Assembly (NCBI GenBank): GCA_040880405.1
Contig: JBBDIM010000137.1
Location: forward strand, 1-19,482
DNA length: 19,482 nucleotides
Source: JBBDIM01 sp040880405
GTDB taxonomy: Bacteria > Planctomycetota > Planctomycetia > Pirellulales > Pirellulaceae
Direction: 5' to 3'
The notes below the pieces were generated by a model. It was not told the DNA's origin. It saw only the letters and a program-made list of their open reading frames with translations, and ran no database searches. Made by a program: the position numbers and the translations under genes. Within the stretch, counting starts at the first letter, position 1, and each line of letters begins with the position of its first letter. Positions 1 to 7,592 of the stretch are shown piece by piece.

Positions 1-34
1 TTACGAGAGATCCGAATTTCCGGACGGACACTAG

Positions 35-54
35 CTACGCTTGCAAAAGCGTGG
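35..54. repeat. Hairpin A, REP-like, downstream of aceF
   Basis: An inverted repeat with arms CTACGCTT and AAGCGTGG, one G-T wobble and a GCAA loop. Its right arm matches the right arm of the second hairpin at 106-126 in seven of eight bases, so the two look like copies of one palindromic element. No T-run follows on either strand, so it is a poor fit to an intrinsic terminator. It lies beyond the 3' end of aceF, where such elements often sit. Its identity as a dispersed genomic repeat is inferred. Confidence 0.5.
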
Positions 55-105
55 GAGAAGCGCTTACCCGGTTCGCCTCAGGGACATACCTAACCCACGG
101 GTCAC

Positions 106-126
106 CCACGCTCTACGCGAGCGTGG
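106..126. repeat. Hairpin B, REP-like, just downstream of aceF
   Basis: A perfect 8-base-pair inverted repeat, CCACGCTC and GAGCGTGG, around a 5-base loop TACGC. It lies 26 bases past the aceF stop codon. No T-run follows in the direction of aceF transcription, so it may slow 3' exonucleases or be a dispersed repeat rather than a standard terminator. It shares the RAGCGTGG arm with the hairpin at 35-54, in the same orientation. Confidence 0.55.
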
Positions 127-152
127 CTACCCCGTCAAAACGCGCGGCCCCG

Positions 153-1637
153 TTATGGGGCCATCAGCAGGCGGCTGGGGGCTTCCAGGTACGAGATCAC
201 CTCGTTCAGGAAGCGAGCGGCCGAGGCTCCGTCGACCAAACGGTGATCGTACGAGAGACTCATCGGCATCATCAATCGCGGGACAATCTGGCCTTCGACC
301 ACCACCGGCATCATCCGTGAGCGGCCAACCAACAAAATGGCGACCTCCGGGATGTTGATGATGGGGGTGGAGTAGGTACCGCCGATCGCGCCCAGGTTGC
401 TGATCGTGAAGGTTCCGCCTTGCAACTGGCTGGGCGAGAAATTGTTGCCTCGGATATCGGCGGCGGTTTGCTGCAAGGTCCGCGCGATATCGGGAATCGA
501 CATCCGATCGGTGTTGCGGATGTTGGGGACGACCAGCCCTCGCTCCGAGTCGACGGCGATGCCGACGTTGACATATTCCTTGTAAATGATCTGTTCGTTC
601 TCAAGGTCGACGGTCGCGTTCACCTCAGGATGGGCCTTCAGTGCGAGAGCCACCGCTTTGATCAAAAACGGCATGGTGGTCAGTTTGACCCCTGCCTCGG
701 CGTAATCCGCCTTGCTTTGCTGGCGGAGTTCTTCCAGGGCGGTGACATCGGCGTCGTCGAAGTTGGTGACGCGGGGGACCGTCGTCCAGGAAGCTGTCAT
801 CTGGGCCGCGGTCACCTTGCGGATCCTCCGCATTTTCTCCGCCTTGATGGGGCCATACTTGTCTTGGCCCGCTTCCCCGCTGGGGACGATCGGTGGCGGT
901 GCGTTGGTTGCGTTAGTTGCCGCGGGAGTCGCTTCCGCGGTAGGGGCGGCCAAGGTTGAAGCGACGCTTCCGCTCCCTTGGCTCAATTGACGGACCGTCA
1001 ACAGAACATCGTCTCGGGTCACGCGACCACCGGGGCCGGAACCACGGACCATTCGCAAATCGACCCCCACTTCCCGAGCAAACCGCCGCACGGCCGGGCC
1101 GGCCGGGACACTATCGGCGTCCTCGTGGATCAGCTCACCAGCGGGTACGGCTGGTGGTGTGGGGGATTTCAGCTGGACCGGCTCATCGGCCTTCGCGGGC
1201 TTCGAAGAAGCCGACTTGGCAGGGGCCGGTTTCGAAGGAGCCGCCGCTGGCTTCTCTTTCGCCGCGGGTTCTTCCTCGGCCTCCTCGGATGGCTCTGGCG
1301 ATTCCTCTTCCGATTCGGCGACGGGCTCTTCCGCCGGCTCGGGATCTTTCTCTTCTTCTGGGTCCTGCTTGGGTGGCTCGGCGGATTTCGCTTCCGCTTC
1401 GGTCCCTTCCAGCGTAACCAGCACGCTGCCGATCGAAACGCTGTCTCCCGCGGAGACATGAATCTTGGTCACCTTCCCGGCGGCCGTACTGGGGATATCA
1501 ACCGAGGCCTTGTCGGTCTCTAGTTCCAGCAGGGGTTGGTCCTTAGTCACGGTATCCCCTTCGGAGACATGCACAGCCAGCACGTCTCCCGATTCGATTC
1601 CGTCCCCCAAGTCGGGCAAGGTCACTTCAATCGCCAT
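153..1637 (-). CDS. aceF: Pyruvate dehydrogenase E2, dihydrolipoamide acetyltransferase
   Basis: This is the core subunit of the pyruvate dehydrogenase complex. It passes the acetyl group from E1 to CoA through a swinging lipoyl arm. The 494-residue product has one N-terminal lipoyl domain (about 1-77) with the lipoylation site ETDKAS at Lys43. A long low-complexity linker follows: Glu/Pro-rich at about 80-125, then Ala/Lys/Pro-rich to about 150. A peripheral subunit-binding domain (about 178-218, GSGPGGRVTRDD) comes next, then a second Ala/Thr/Pro linker (about 220-255). The C-terminal acetyltransferase domain carries HRLVDG with catalytic His465 and Asp469. It lies 69 bases after aceE on the same strand, which fits co-transcription. 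The start at MAIEVTLPDLG is where the lipoyl domain begins; its ribosome-binding site is a weak GAGAG. One lipoyl domain is fewer than the three of E. coli AceF but common elsewhere. Related 2-oxoacid E2 families are unlikely because the neighbour is AceE. Confidence 0.95.
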   Translation of the reverse strand: MAIEVTLPDLGDGIESGDVLAVHVSEGDTVTKDQPLLELETDKASVDIPSTAAGKVTKIHVSAGDSVSIGSVLVTLEGTEAEAKSAEPPKQDPEEEKDPEPAEEPVAESEEESPEPSEEAEEEPAAKEKPAAAPSKPAPAKSASSKPAKADEPVQLKSPTPPAVPAGELIHEDADSVPAGPAVRRFAREVGVDLRMVRGSGPGGRVTRDDVLLTVRQLSQGSGSVASTLAAPTAEATPAATNATNAPPPIVPSGEAGQDKYGPIKAEKMRRIRKVTAAQMTASWTTVPRVTNFDDADVTALEELRQQSKADYAEAGVKLTTMPFLIKAVALALKAHPEVNATVDLENEQIIYKEYVNVGIAVDSERGLVVPNIRNTDRMSIPDIARTLQQTAADIRGNNFSPSQLQGGTFTISNLGAIGGTYSTPIINIPEVAILLVGRSRMMPVVVEGQIVPRLMMPMSLSYDHRLVDGASAARFLNEVISYLEAPSRLLMAP

Positions 1638-1706
1638 GGCAATACTCTCTCAATCTCGATCTAAGATCCGCTATTCGAAGTTGCAGTGGGAGGTCGGAGT
1701 TTTCGA

Positions 1707-4427
1707 CTAAGCGTACAATGGATTCGGCTTTTCCGGATCGTAATTCAGATCCTTAATCGCCTGAGCCACTTCGCTCAACTCGACCTTCCCCTCTTGGGCC
1801 AACTGATACAGCGTGGCAATGACAATCGACTCGGCGTCAACCTCAAAGTGCCGTCGCAGGGCTTCGCGGGTTTCGCTGCGGCCCATGCCATCGGTCCCTA
1901 ACACTCGCATGTTGCCCGGCAGGTAATGGCGGATTTGCTCGGCCCAGGCCTGGACATTGTCCGAGGCGGAAATAAACGGCCCCTCGACCCCATCCATCAC
2001 CTGCTCGATGTAGGAGCGTTTCGGCGGAGCGGTCGGGTGAAGCATGTTCCAGCGTTCACACTCGTGCGCTTCACGTTGCAGCTCGGTGTAGCTGGTCACC
2101 GCCCAGACATCGCTGTCGATGTTGTACCGCTCGGCCAAGATCTCAGCCGCCTTCTGAACGCACCGCGTAATGGTGCCACTGCCCATCAGTTGGACCTTGG
2201 CCCGAGCCTTCGGCTGGTTGCCCGCTTGCAGCTTGTAGATACCGCGGATAATCCCCTCGGTCGCTCCCTCGGGCATCTCCGGCATCACGTAGTTTTCATT
2301 GCCGACGGTCAGGTAGTAGATCGCCGTGTCGCCATCGACATACAGCTTCTTCATCCCGTGCAGCACGATGACCGCCGTCTCGTAGGCAAAGCAGACATCG
2401 TACGAACGAACCGTCGGGAAAGCGATTGCGTTTAGGTGGCTATGGCCATCCTGGTGCTGCAAACCTTCACCGTTGAGCGTAGTTCGGCCAGCCGTCCCGC
2501 CGATCATAAAACCCTTGGCCCTCGTATCGGCCGCGGCCCAAATCAGGTCGCCGACCCGCTGGAACCCGAACATGCTGTAGTAGATGAAGAACGGAATCAT
2601 GTTGATCCCGTGCTGCGAGTAGGAGTTGCCCGCGGCGATGAACGACGACATCGAACCCGCTTCGGTAATCCCTTCCTCCAGCATCTGGCCGTCTTTGGCT
2701 TCCTTGTAGTACAGGAGCTGGTGCGAGTCGACCGGTTCGTACAACTGGCCGACATGGCTGTAGATGCCGACTTCGCGGAACATCCCTTCCATGCCGAAGG
2801 TTCGCGACTCGTCCGGGACGATCGGCACGATGTACTTGCCGATGTTTTTGTCCTTGGTCAGCTTGGAAAGCAAACGGACGAAGCCCATGGTGGTGGACAT
2901 CTCCTTCCCTTTGCTTCCGCCCAGGAATTCCTGGTATTGGTCGATCCCCGGGATCTCCGATTTCGGCACGTCGAGCGGCCGGGATGGGACAAAACCACCC
3001 AGTTCTTCCCGTCGCTGACGCAGGTAACGCATCTCGGCGCTATCCTCCGGCGGCCGATAGAACGGCGCCTTGGCGACATCCTCGTCCGAAATCGGGATAC
3101 TGAACCGCGTGCGGAATTCCCGCAGTTCCTCTTCGTTCAGCTTCTTCTGGTTGTGGGTGACATTGCGGCCTTCGCCCGCTTCGCCCAAACCGTAGCCCTT
3201 GATCGTCTTGGCGAGGATCACGCTCGGCTTGCCTTTGCACTCTGAGGCGTTCTTGTAGGCGGCGTAAACTTTTTCGGGGTCGTGACCGCCGCGGAGCATC
3301 TTTTGCAAGCGCTCGTCGGAGTAGTTCTTCACCAGTTCCAGTAGTTCCGGATACTTGCCGAAGAAGTGCTTGCGGATGTACTCGCCACTTTCGACCACGT
3401 ACTTCTGGTACTGGCCGTCGACCACCTCTTCCATCCGCTTGACCAACAGCCCCGACTTGTCCGCTTCCAACAACGGATCCCAGTCGCTACCCCAGATCAC
3501 TTTGATGACATTCCAACCGGCACCACGGAAGACCGCTTCCAGTTCCTGGATGATCTTGCCGTTCCCCCGCACCGGGCCATCCAATCGCTGCAAGTTGCAG
3601 TTAATGACCCACGTCAGGTTGTCCAGGTGTTCGCGTGCCGCCAGGCTGATCGCGCCCAGGCTTTCGGGCTCGTCGCATTCGCCGTCCCCCAGGAACGCCC
3701 ACACGCGCGTATCGCTGGTGTCCTTGATGCCACGGTCGGCCATGTAACGGTTGAACCGGGCCTGATAGATCGAACAGATCGGCCCCAAGCCCATCGAGAC
3801 GGTCGGGAATTCCCAGAACTCCGGCATCAACCAAGGATGCGGGTAGGAAGAGAGTCCCTGTTCCGGCTGCAATTCACGCCGGAAGTTTTCCATGTTGCGT
3901 TCGCTCAAACGTCCTTCGACGTAGGCCCGCGCGTACATTCCAGGAGAAGCATGCCCCTGAAAGTAAACCTGATCGCCAGCGTAGCCTTCACCGCGGCCGC
4001 GGAAGAAGTGATTGAAGGCGACTTCATACAGAGTGGCGGACGAAGCGTAAGTCGAAATGTGACCGCCCAGACCGGGGAATTCCCGATTGGCCCGGGTCAC
4101 CATCGCCATGGCGTTCCAGCGAATGATGCTTTTGATCCGGCGTTCGAATTCGCGATTGCCGGGGTACGAACCTTGTTCGTTGGAGTGGATGGAATTGAAG
4201 TAGGGGGTGTTGGCGGCAAACGGGATATCGACCCCTTGCGCTAAAGCCCGATTCTCCAATGCCGACAAGATATAGCGAACCCGATCGCTCCCCTTGCTCT
4301 CTAACACGTATTCGAGCGATTCGACCCATTCCCGCGTCTCGGAAGGATCGGCGTCCTCGGCGAAGGTAACGGGGTTGTTCAGGATTTGCTGTTCTTCGGT
4401 CGACAACTCAACTTTGGCGTTCGCCAT
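1707..4427 (-). CDS. aceE: Pyruvate dehydrogenase E1, homodimeric type
   Basis: A thiamine-diphosphate enzyme that decarboxylates pyruvate and acetylates the lipoyl group of E2. The 906-residue length is close to E. coli AceE (887), so this is the single-chain E1 and not the split alpha/beta form. The ThDP-binding stretch runs from GDGECDEP (about 247) to INCN (about 278), the usual GDG...N spacing. EGRNVTHNQ near 425 matches the conserved mobile active-site loop region containing the His important for lipoyl acetylation. I chose the ATG at 4427 (MANAKVELSTEE) over an in-frame codon 123 bases upstream. It has a good GAGGG ribosome-binding site at 4435-4439 with 7 bases of spacing, and the extra 41 residues are Pro/Gly-rich with no domain character. 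It follows lpdA after about 300 bases that contain a palindrome and a possible promoter, so it may have its own transcript. Confidence 0.96.
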   Translation of the reverse strand: MANAKVELSTEEQQILNNPVTFAEDADPSETREWVESLEYVLESKGSDRVRYILSALENRALAQGVDIPFAANTPYFNSIHSNEQGSYPGNREFERRIKSIIRWNAMAMVTRANREFPGLGGHISTYASSATLYEVAFNHFFRGRGEGYAGDQVYFQGHASPGMYARAYVEGRLSERNMENFRRELQPEQGLSSYPHPWLMPEFWEFPTVSMGLGPICSIYQARFNRYMADRGIKDTSDTRVWAFLGDGECDEPESLGAISLAAREHLDNLTWVINCNLQRLDGPVRGNGKIIQELEAVFRGAGWNVIKVIWGSDWDPLLEADKSGLLVKRMEEVVDGQYQKYVVESGEYIRKHFFGKYPELLELVKNYSDERLQKMLRGGHDPEKVYAAYKNASECKGKPSVILAKTIKGYGLGEAGEGRNVTHNQKKLNEEELREFRTRFSIPISDEDVAKAPFYRPPEDSAEMRYLRQRREELGGFVPSRPLDVPKSEIPGIDQYQEFLGGSKGKEMSTTMGFVRLLSKLTKDKNIGKYIVPIVPDESRTFGMEGMFREVGIYSHVGQLYEPVDSHQLLYYKEAKDGQMLEEGITEAGSMSSFIAAGNSYSQHGINMIPFFIYYSMFGFQRVGDLIWAAADTRAKGFMIGGTAGRTTLNGEGLQHQDGHSHLNAIAFPTVRSYDVCFAYETAVIVLHGMKKLYVDGDTAIYYLTVGNENYVMPEMPEGATEGIIRGIYKLQAGNQPKARAKVQLMGSGTITRCVQKAAEILAERYNIDSDVWAVTSYTELQREAHECERWNMLHPTAPPKRSYIEQVMDGVEGPFISASDNVQAWAEQIRHYLPGNMRVLGTDGMGRSETREALRRHFEVDAESIVIATLYQLAQEGKVELSEVAQAIKDLNYDPEKPNPLYA

Positions 4428-4559
4428 GCATCTACCCTCATCTTTGATGACTGGGAGGGAATCGACCTCCGGTTGCGATGAACCTGATTGGCAGGTTCCA
4501 GGGGGTGGTCGATCCCCGGTGGGCGCCTTAATGGTTGGGGCGCTACCCAATAACTTAGA

Positions 4560-4607
4560 TCAAACCTCGGCATTCTTACCGCGAATTCCAATTCGCGGTT
4601 TGAGGTT
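4560..4607 (-). promoter_or_regulatory. Palindromic operator or leader hairpin upstream of aceE
   Basis: A perfect inverted repeat with half-sites ACCGCGAATT and AATTCGCGGT separated by two bases lies at 4578-4599. It is flanked by a 6-base outer pair, AACCTC at 4563-4568 and GAGGTT at 4602-4607. An alternative pairing, TCAAACC (4560-4566) with GGTTTGA (4597-4603), would compete with the end of the inner stem. It starts about 133 bases upstream of the aceE start codon. Read as DNA, the symmetry fits a dimeric repressor site. Read as RNA, it would be a stable leader hairpin. No T-run follows, so it is not a plain terminator. Which function it has, if any, is inference. Confidence 0.45.
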
Positions 4608-4620
4608 GAGCTTTACGACT

Positions 4621-4647
4621 AGTATATGTTTTCCGCGCTTCGGTCAC
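4621..4647 (-). promoter_or_regulatory. Candidate promoter for aceE-aceF
   Basis: On the minus strand a TATACT box (4621-4626, 5 of 6 to the sigma-70 consensus) follows GTGACC (4642-4647, 4 of 6) with a short 15-base spacer. Transcription would start near 4613, which would place the palindrome at 4578-4599 in the early leader. The short spacer makes this tentative. Confidence 0.3.
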
Positions 4648-4712
4648 TGATATTCTCGGCAACCGATCCGTTTTGGGAAGGGGCACCGGAGCGGAGCTCG
4701 CCAAGATTTAAC

Positions 4713-4739
4713 ATAAAGTGTGCAATTGCAACACCTTAT
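4713..4739. repeat. Imperfect palindrome overlapping the lpdA stop codon
   Basis: A 27-base near-palindrome with ATAA/TTAT ends, RGTG/CACY inner arms and a TGCAATTGCA centre. It begins in the last sense codon of lpdA and includes its TAA stop. It could form an RNA hairpin at the end of the lpdA message, but no T-run follows on the minus strand, so intrinsic termination is doubtful. Confidence 0.4.
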
Positions 4740-6166
4740 GGCTTCTTCTTTGGCTTATAAATCTCGGTCGCCGTCCCGAAGAAGACCTCGCCGGCGTTCA
4801 TTAATGTCTCGCCTAAGGTGGGGTGAGGATGGATAGTTGAGGTCACATCCTGGATTTGGGCTCGCATCTCAATCGCGAAGGTCGCCTCTCCAATCAGTTC
4901 GCCCGCGCCAGGCCCTACAATCCCGCAGCCCAGCACCTGCTCGGTTTCCGGGTCGATGATCCACTTGGTGAGCCCTTCGGTTCGGCCCAAGGCCTGGGCC
5001 CGGCCGCTGGCGGCCCAGGGGTACATCGCTACGGTGACGGCTCGGCCCAGTTGTTTGGCTTCCTCTTCCATCAAGCCAGCCCACGCAATCTCTGGATCGG
5101 TGAAAATCACCGCGGGAATCGCGGCTGGATTGAATTCCACCGCATGCCCTAGTAAGGCCTCCACCGCGGCCCGACCTTCATGCGTCGCCTTGTGGGCGAG
5201 CATCGGATCGCCCGTCGTGTCCCCGATGGCGGAAATTTTCGGATCGGCCGTCCGGAGTTGGCGATCAACGTCAATGAAGCCCCGCTTGGTGACCTTCACC
5301 TGGGTATTCTCTAGGCCGATTCCCTTGGTGTTAGGCCACCGCCCGATGGAAACCAAGACACGGTCAAACTTTTGAGTTCCAAACTTACCGGGACCTTCGA
5401 AAGCGACTTCGACTTTGTCATCCCGATCACCGATCGAGCCAACCTTGGTGTTGAGGAACAACCGCCCCTCAAGCAGTTCTTCCATTCGTTTTTGCAGCGG
5501 TTTGACCAGGTTCCGGTCCGCTCCGGGGAGGAGCCCCTCGGTCAATTCCACGACACTCACTTTCGTGCCGAGATGGGCATAAACCGAGCCCATCTCTAGA
5601 CCGATATAACCACCCCCAATGACCAGCATCGTCTCCGGGATGTCCTTCAGTTCCAGGGCCCCGGTCGAATCGATCACACGGGGCGAATCGATCTGGAACG
5701 CCGGGGGCATCGCCACGACTGAACCGGTCGCCACGATACAGTGGTCAAAGGTCAACGTGCCTCCGTCCGGGATCGATTCATGATCCCCTTCGAGCTGCAG
5801 CGTGCCGGAATCGATGAAGCTTCCCTGGGCCTGAATCACGGTGACGTTCCGCTTTTTTGCCAAACCGGCCAGGCCGGCGGAGAGAGTGCTAATCACCTTC
5901 TCTTTGCGAGCCCGCAGGGCGTCGATATCGAACTTGGGCTGGCCATAAGAAATGCCCCAGTCTTTCTCCAACTCTTGCACCTCGTCGACCACCTTGGCCA
6001 CATGCAGTAGGGCCTTGGAGGGGATACAGCCGCGTAGGAGGCAGGTTCCCCCGAGCCGTGGCTCACGCTCGATCAGCGTGACCTCCATCCCTTCGTCGGC
6101 CGCTAGAAACGCGGCGGCGTAGCCCCCGGGTCCGCCCCCCAAAACCGCTAACTGAGTGTGTGCCAT
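4736..6166 (-). CDS. lpdA: Dihydrolipoamide dehydrogenase (E3)
   Basis: A FAD-containing enzyme that reoxidises the dihydrolipoyl arm of E2 and reduces NAD+. The 476-residue product has the FAD-binding motif GGGPGG at 10-15. The redox disulfide motif GGTCLLRGCIPSK has Cys42 and Cys47. The NAD-binding motif GGGYIG lies at 184-189, and the C-terminal HPHPTLGE supplies catalytic His448 and Glu453. The ATG at 6166 (MAHTQLAVLGGG) is preferred over an upstream in-frame start because it begins right at the Rossmann fold. It also has a GGAAAGAG ribosome-binding sequence a few bases upstream. Being upstream of aceE and aceF on the same strand, it is probably dedicated to the pyruvate dehydrogenase complex, but it could also serve other 2-oxoacid dehydrogenases or glycine cleavage. 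Confidence 0.95.
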   Translation of the reverse strand: MAHTQLAVLGGGPGGYAAAFLAADEGMEVTLIEREPRLGGTCLLRGCIPSKALLHVAKVVDEVQELEKDWGISYGQPKFDIDALRARKEKVISTLSAGLAGLAKKRNVTVIQAQGSFIDSGTLQLEGDHESIPDGGTLTFDHCIVATGSVVAMPPAFQIDSPRVIDSTGALELKDIPETMLVIGGGYIGLEMGSVYAHLGTKVSVVELTEGLLPGADRNLVKPLQKRMEELLEGRLFLNTKVGSIGDRDDKVEVAFEGPGKFGTQKFDRVLVSIGRWPNTKGIGLENTQVKVTKRGFIDVDRQLRTADPKISAIGDTTGDPMLAHKATHEGRAAVEALLGHAVEFNPAAIPAVIFTDPEIAWAGLMEEEAKQLGRAVTVAMYPWAASGRAQALGRTEGLTKWIIDPETEQVLGCGIVGPGAGELIGEATFAIEMRAQIQDVTSTIHPHPTLGETLMNAGEVFFGTATEIYKPKKKP

Positions 6167-6477
6167 GTTGTCTCTTTCCAGTGGTTCGTCGGTCAAGCGA
6201 TATGCTGCTGGCCGCGGCCGAGCTCGGTCCACCTGTTATATCGATCAGGTAAATCGGGTAATCCGCCACATTGAACCATAAAAAAAGGGACTCGGCGACG
6301 TGAGGCACGCCCGGAATCCCTAGAAAGTCGTCAGAATTTTCGCTCAATATCGATCCGTTTGACCAGACCGGACTTACCCGCATGATCCTAAAGCGGGGCC
6401 GATTCGGCCTCGTTTCCTGTCTCATGAGAACGCCTGGGCCCATATCGCTTCCAGGCGGCCTGCGACAGGTAAATTCG
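6167..6477. other. rpsD-lpdA intergenic region
   Basis: These 311 bases carry the rpsD terminator (6280-6321) and, nearer lpdA, the lpdA leader and ribosome-binding site. A short GGCCGA/CGGCC hairpin lies between rpsD and the terminator. No convincing lpdA promoter is visible. A minus-strand open frame here crosses the terminator and has no recognisable domain, so I do not call it a gene. Confidence 0.55.
6280..6321 (-). terminator. Intrinsic terminator of rpsD
   Basis: On the minus strand, AGGGATTCCGGGCG pairs with CGCCGAGTCCCT, allowing a bulged base on the 5' arm, a G-T pair and one extra base, around a loop of about ten bases. A run of seven T residues follows directly. It lies about 155 bases past the rpsD stop and separates rpsD from lpdA. 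Confidence 0.75.
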
Positions 6478-7086
6478 TTAGCGAGACATAAACTCGACCA
6501 CGCTGTTGACGTCGACCTTCAGGCTGACATCTTCCGCGGCCGGGATACCGTCAAACGAAACCGACAGGGTCTCCGGGTCGGGAGACAGGAACGCGGGGAC
6601 TTGGCCGCTCGACTCTCCGAGGAGGCTGCGATACAGGATTTGCAGCTTTTCCCGACTCCGCACACTCACAATATCGCCGGGGCGACATTGGAATGACGGC
6701 TTATCGACACGTTGGCCGTTGACCAGGATATGCCCATGGGCAACACCCTGACGGGCCTGGGTGCGGGTCAGGGCGAAGCCTGCTCGACGCACCACGTTGT
6801 CCAGCCGACGTTCACACAGGATCATCAGGTTTTCACCCGTGTTCCCCTTCATGTGCTTGGCCATGGTGAAGTACCGCCGGAGCTGCTTCTCACCCAAGCC
6901 GTAATAATGTTTGATCTTTTGCTTTTCCATCAACGCCAAACCGTAGTTCGACGGACGCTTGGGGCGGGTATGCATCCCGGGCGGGTTCGGCCGGCGATCA
7001 GCGGCCCGCATGGCTCCGCGGGTCTCGTAAATGAGGGCACCGAGGCGACGGTTGATTTTGGCCTTCGGACCAGTGTAGCGGCCCAT
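6478..7086 (-). CDS. rpsD: 30S ribosomal protein S4
   Basis: A primary 16S rRNA-binding protein that nucleates assembly of the small ribosomal subunit; in several bacteria it also represses its own translation. The 202-residue length is typical. The N-terminal MGRYTGPKAK has no cysteine cluster, so this is the zinc-free form. The S4 RNA-binding fold spans about 92-155 (CERRLDNVVRRAGFA, then HGHILVNGQRVDKPS). The start has an AGGAG ribosome-binding site at 7096-7100 with 9 bases of spacing. It is not beside rpsK, rpsM, rpoA or rplQ here, so it is a stand-alone gene with its own terminator downstream and a ~500-base upstream region. Confidence 0.97.
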   Translation of the reverse strand: MGRYTGPKAKINRRLGALIYETRGAMRAADRRPNPPGMHTRPKRPSNYGLALMEKQKIKHYYGLGEKQLRRYFTMAKHMKGNTGENLMILCERRLDNVVRRAGFALTRTQARQGVAHGHILVNGQRVDKPSFQCRPGDIVSVRSREKLQILYRSLLGESSGQVPAFLSPDPETLSVSFDGIPAAEDVSLKVDVNSVVEFMSR

Positions 7087-7592
7087 GGATCTTCACTCCT
7101 AATCGTTGCTGCGGTTTCGTACGCCGCGGAATCGTTCCTGACTGGTGCTGCGAAAGGACTCAATCCGATTCCCAGGCGATGAGAACCCATCCTACGCGAC
7201 ACTGCTTACCCCCAAGAGGCAAACAGGTCCTTGGGGCGAAACGAGCCATTCTGCCGAAAAAGGGGCGACGGATCAAGGGGTGAGCCCTTGCCGAAACGTG
7301 GGGAACCAGGAATTTGTCCGAGGTAGTACCCAATCTCGCATGTCGTGGGTCTGGTGCCGTGGTCCGTAAATCGGTCGAATCGCGCCGACCGTCATCGGTT
7401 GGAGCCTTTCGCTCCCTTCACTCAGGCGAGAGGTCGCCGGAGTGGTTTCGGCTTTTTACCACGTGGCCTCGCCAATTTCCCGCAAATTTAAATTGCATCC
7501 CACGAGGGGAAGAGTCATACTCTATTTCGCAGGTACTCACCCCAGCCTTTTCCCTCTAATCCCAACCCACTGTCCCACCTTGGAGTTATTGC
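7087..7592. other. Divergent intergenic region between rpsD and the oxidoreductase
   Basis: These 506 bases separate two outward-facing genes. I see no tRNA or known riboswitch. Several short inverted repeats occur, such as CGGTCG/CGACCG at about 7374-7393 and GGAGC/GCTCC just after it. An AT-rich patch at about 7481-7495 and a candidate plus-strand promoter (7493-7521) lie near the oxidoreductase. Short open frames here have no domain character and no good ribosome-binding site. The part next to rpsD may be a long ribosomal-protein leader. Confidence 0.5.
7493..7521 (+). promoter_or_regulatory. Candidate promoter of the oxidoreductase gene
   Basis: TTGCAT (7493-7498) and CATACT (7516-7521) are separated by 17 bases, each a partial match to sigma-70 boxes. 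The predicted transcript would start near 7528, giving a leader of about 65 bases before the ATG at 7593. An imperfect palindrome, GCAAATTTAAATTGC, lies at and just upstream of the -35 box and could be a regulator site. Confidence 0.35.

Larger units (their letters stand above)
4428..4735. other. lpdA-aceE intergenic region
   Basis: These 308 bases hold no credible gene. They contain the aceE ribosome-binding site, a perfect palindrome nested in a second inverted repeat (4560-4607), a candidate minus-strand promoter (4621-4647), and an imperfect palindrome that overlaps the lpdA stop codon (4713-4739). The region is more AT-rich than the flanking genes between about 4550 and 4640, as expected of regulatory DNA. 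Confidence 0.6.

Noticed and set aside
106..126. The hairpin after aceF as an intrinsic terminator
   Set aside because: No T-run follows the stem in the direction of aceF transcription, and a near-identical arm recurs at 47-54, which fits a repeat better.
3366..4244. A 292-codon plus-strand open frame opposite aceE
   Set aside because: Antisense shadow rich in His, Arg and Asp, with no recognisable motif, inside a clear AceE coding region.
4428..4550. N-terminal extension of aceE from an upstream in-frame start
   Set aside because: The extra 41 residues are Pro/Gly-rich without domain character, and the internal ATG at 4427 has a well-spaced GAGGG ribosome-binding site.
6063..6443. A minus-strand open frame between rpsD and lpdA (126 codons)
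   Set aside because: It runs through the rpsD terminator and into the lpdA coding region in another frame, has no ribosome-binding site and no recognisable domain.
7145..7559. Two short plus-strand open frames in the rpsD-oxidoreductase gap
   Set aside because: They overlap each other, lack ribosome-binding sites and have Arg/Ser/Pro-rich composition without motif; more likely leader or promoter DNA.
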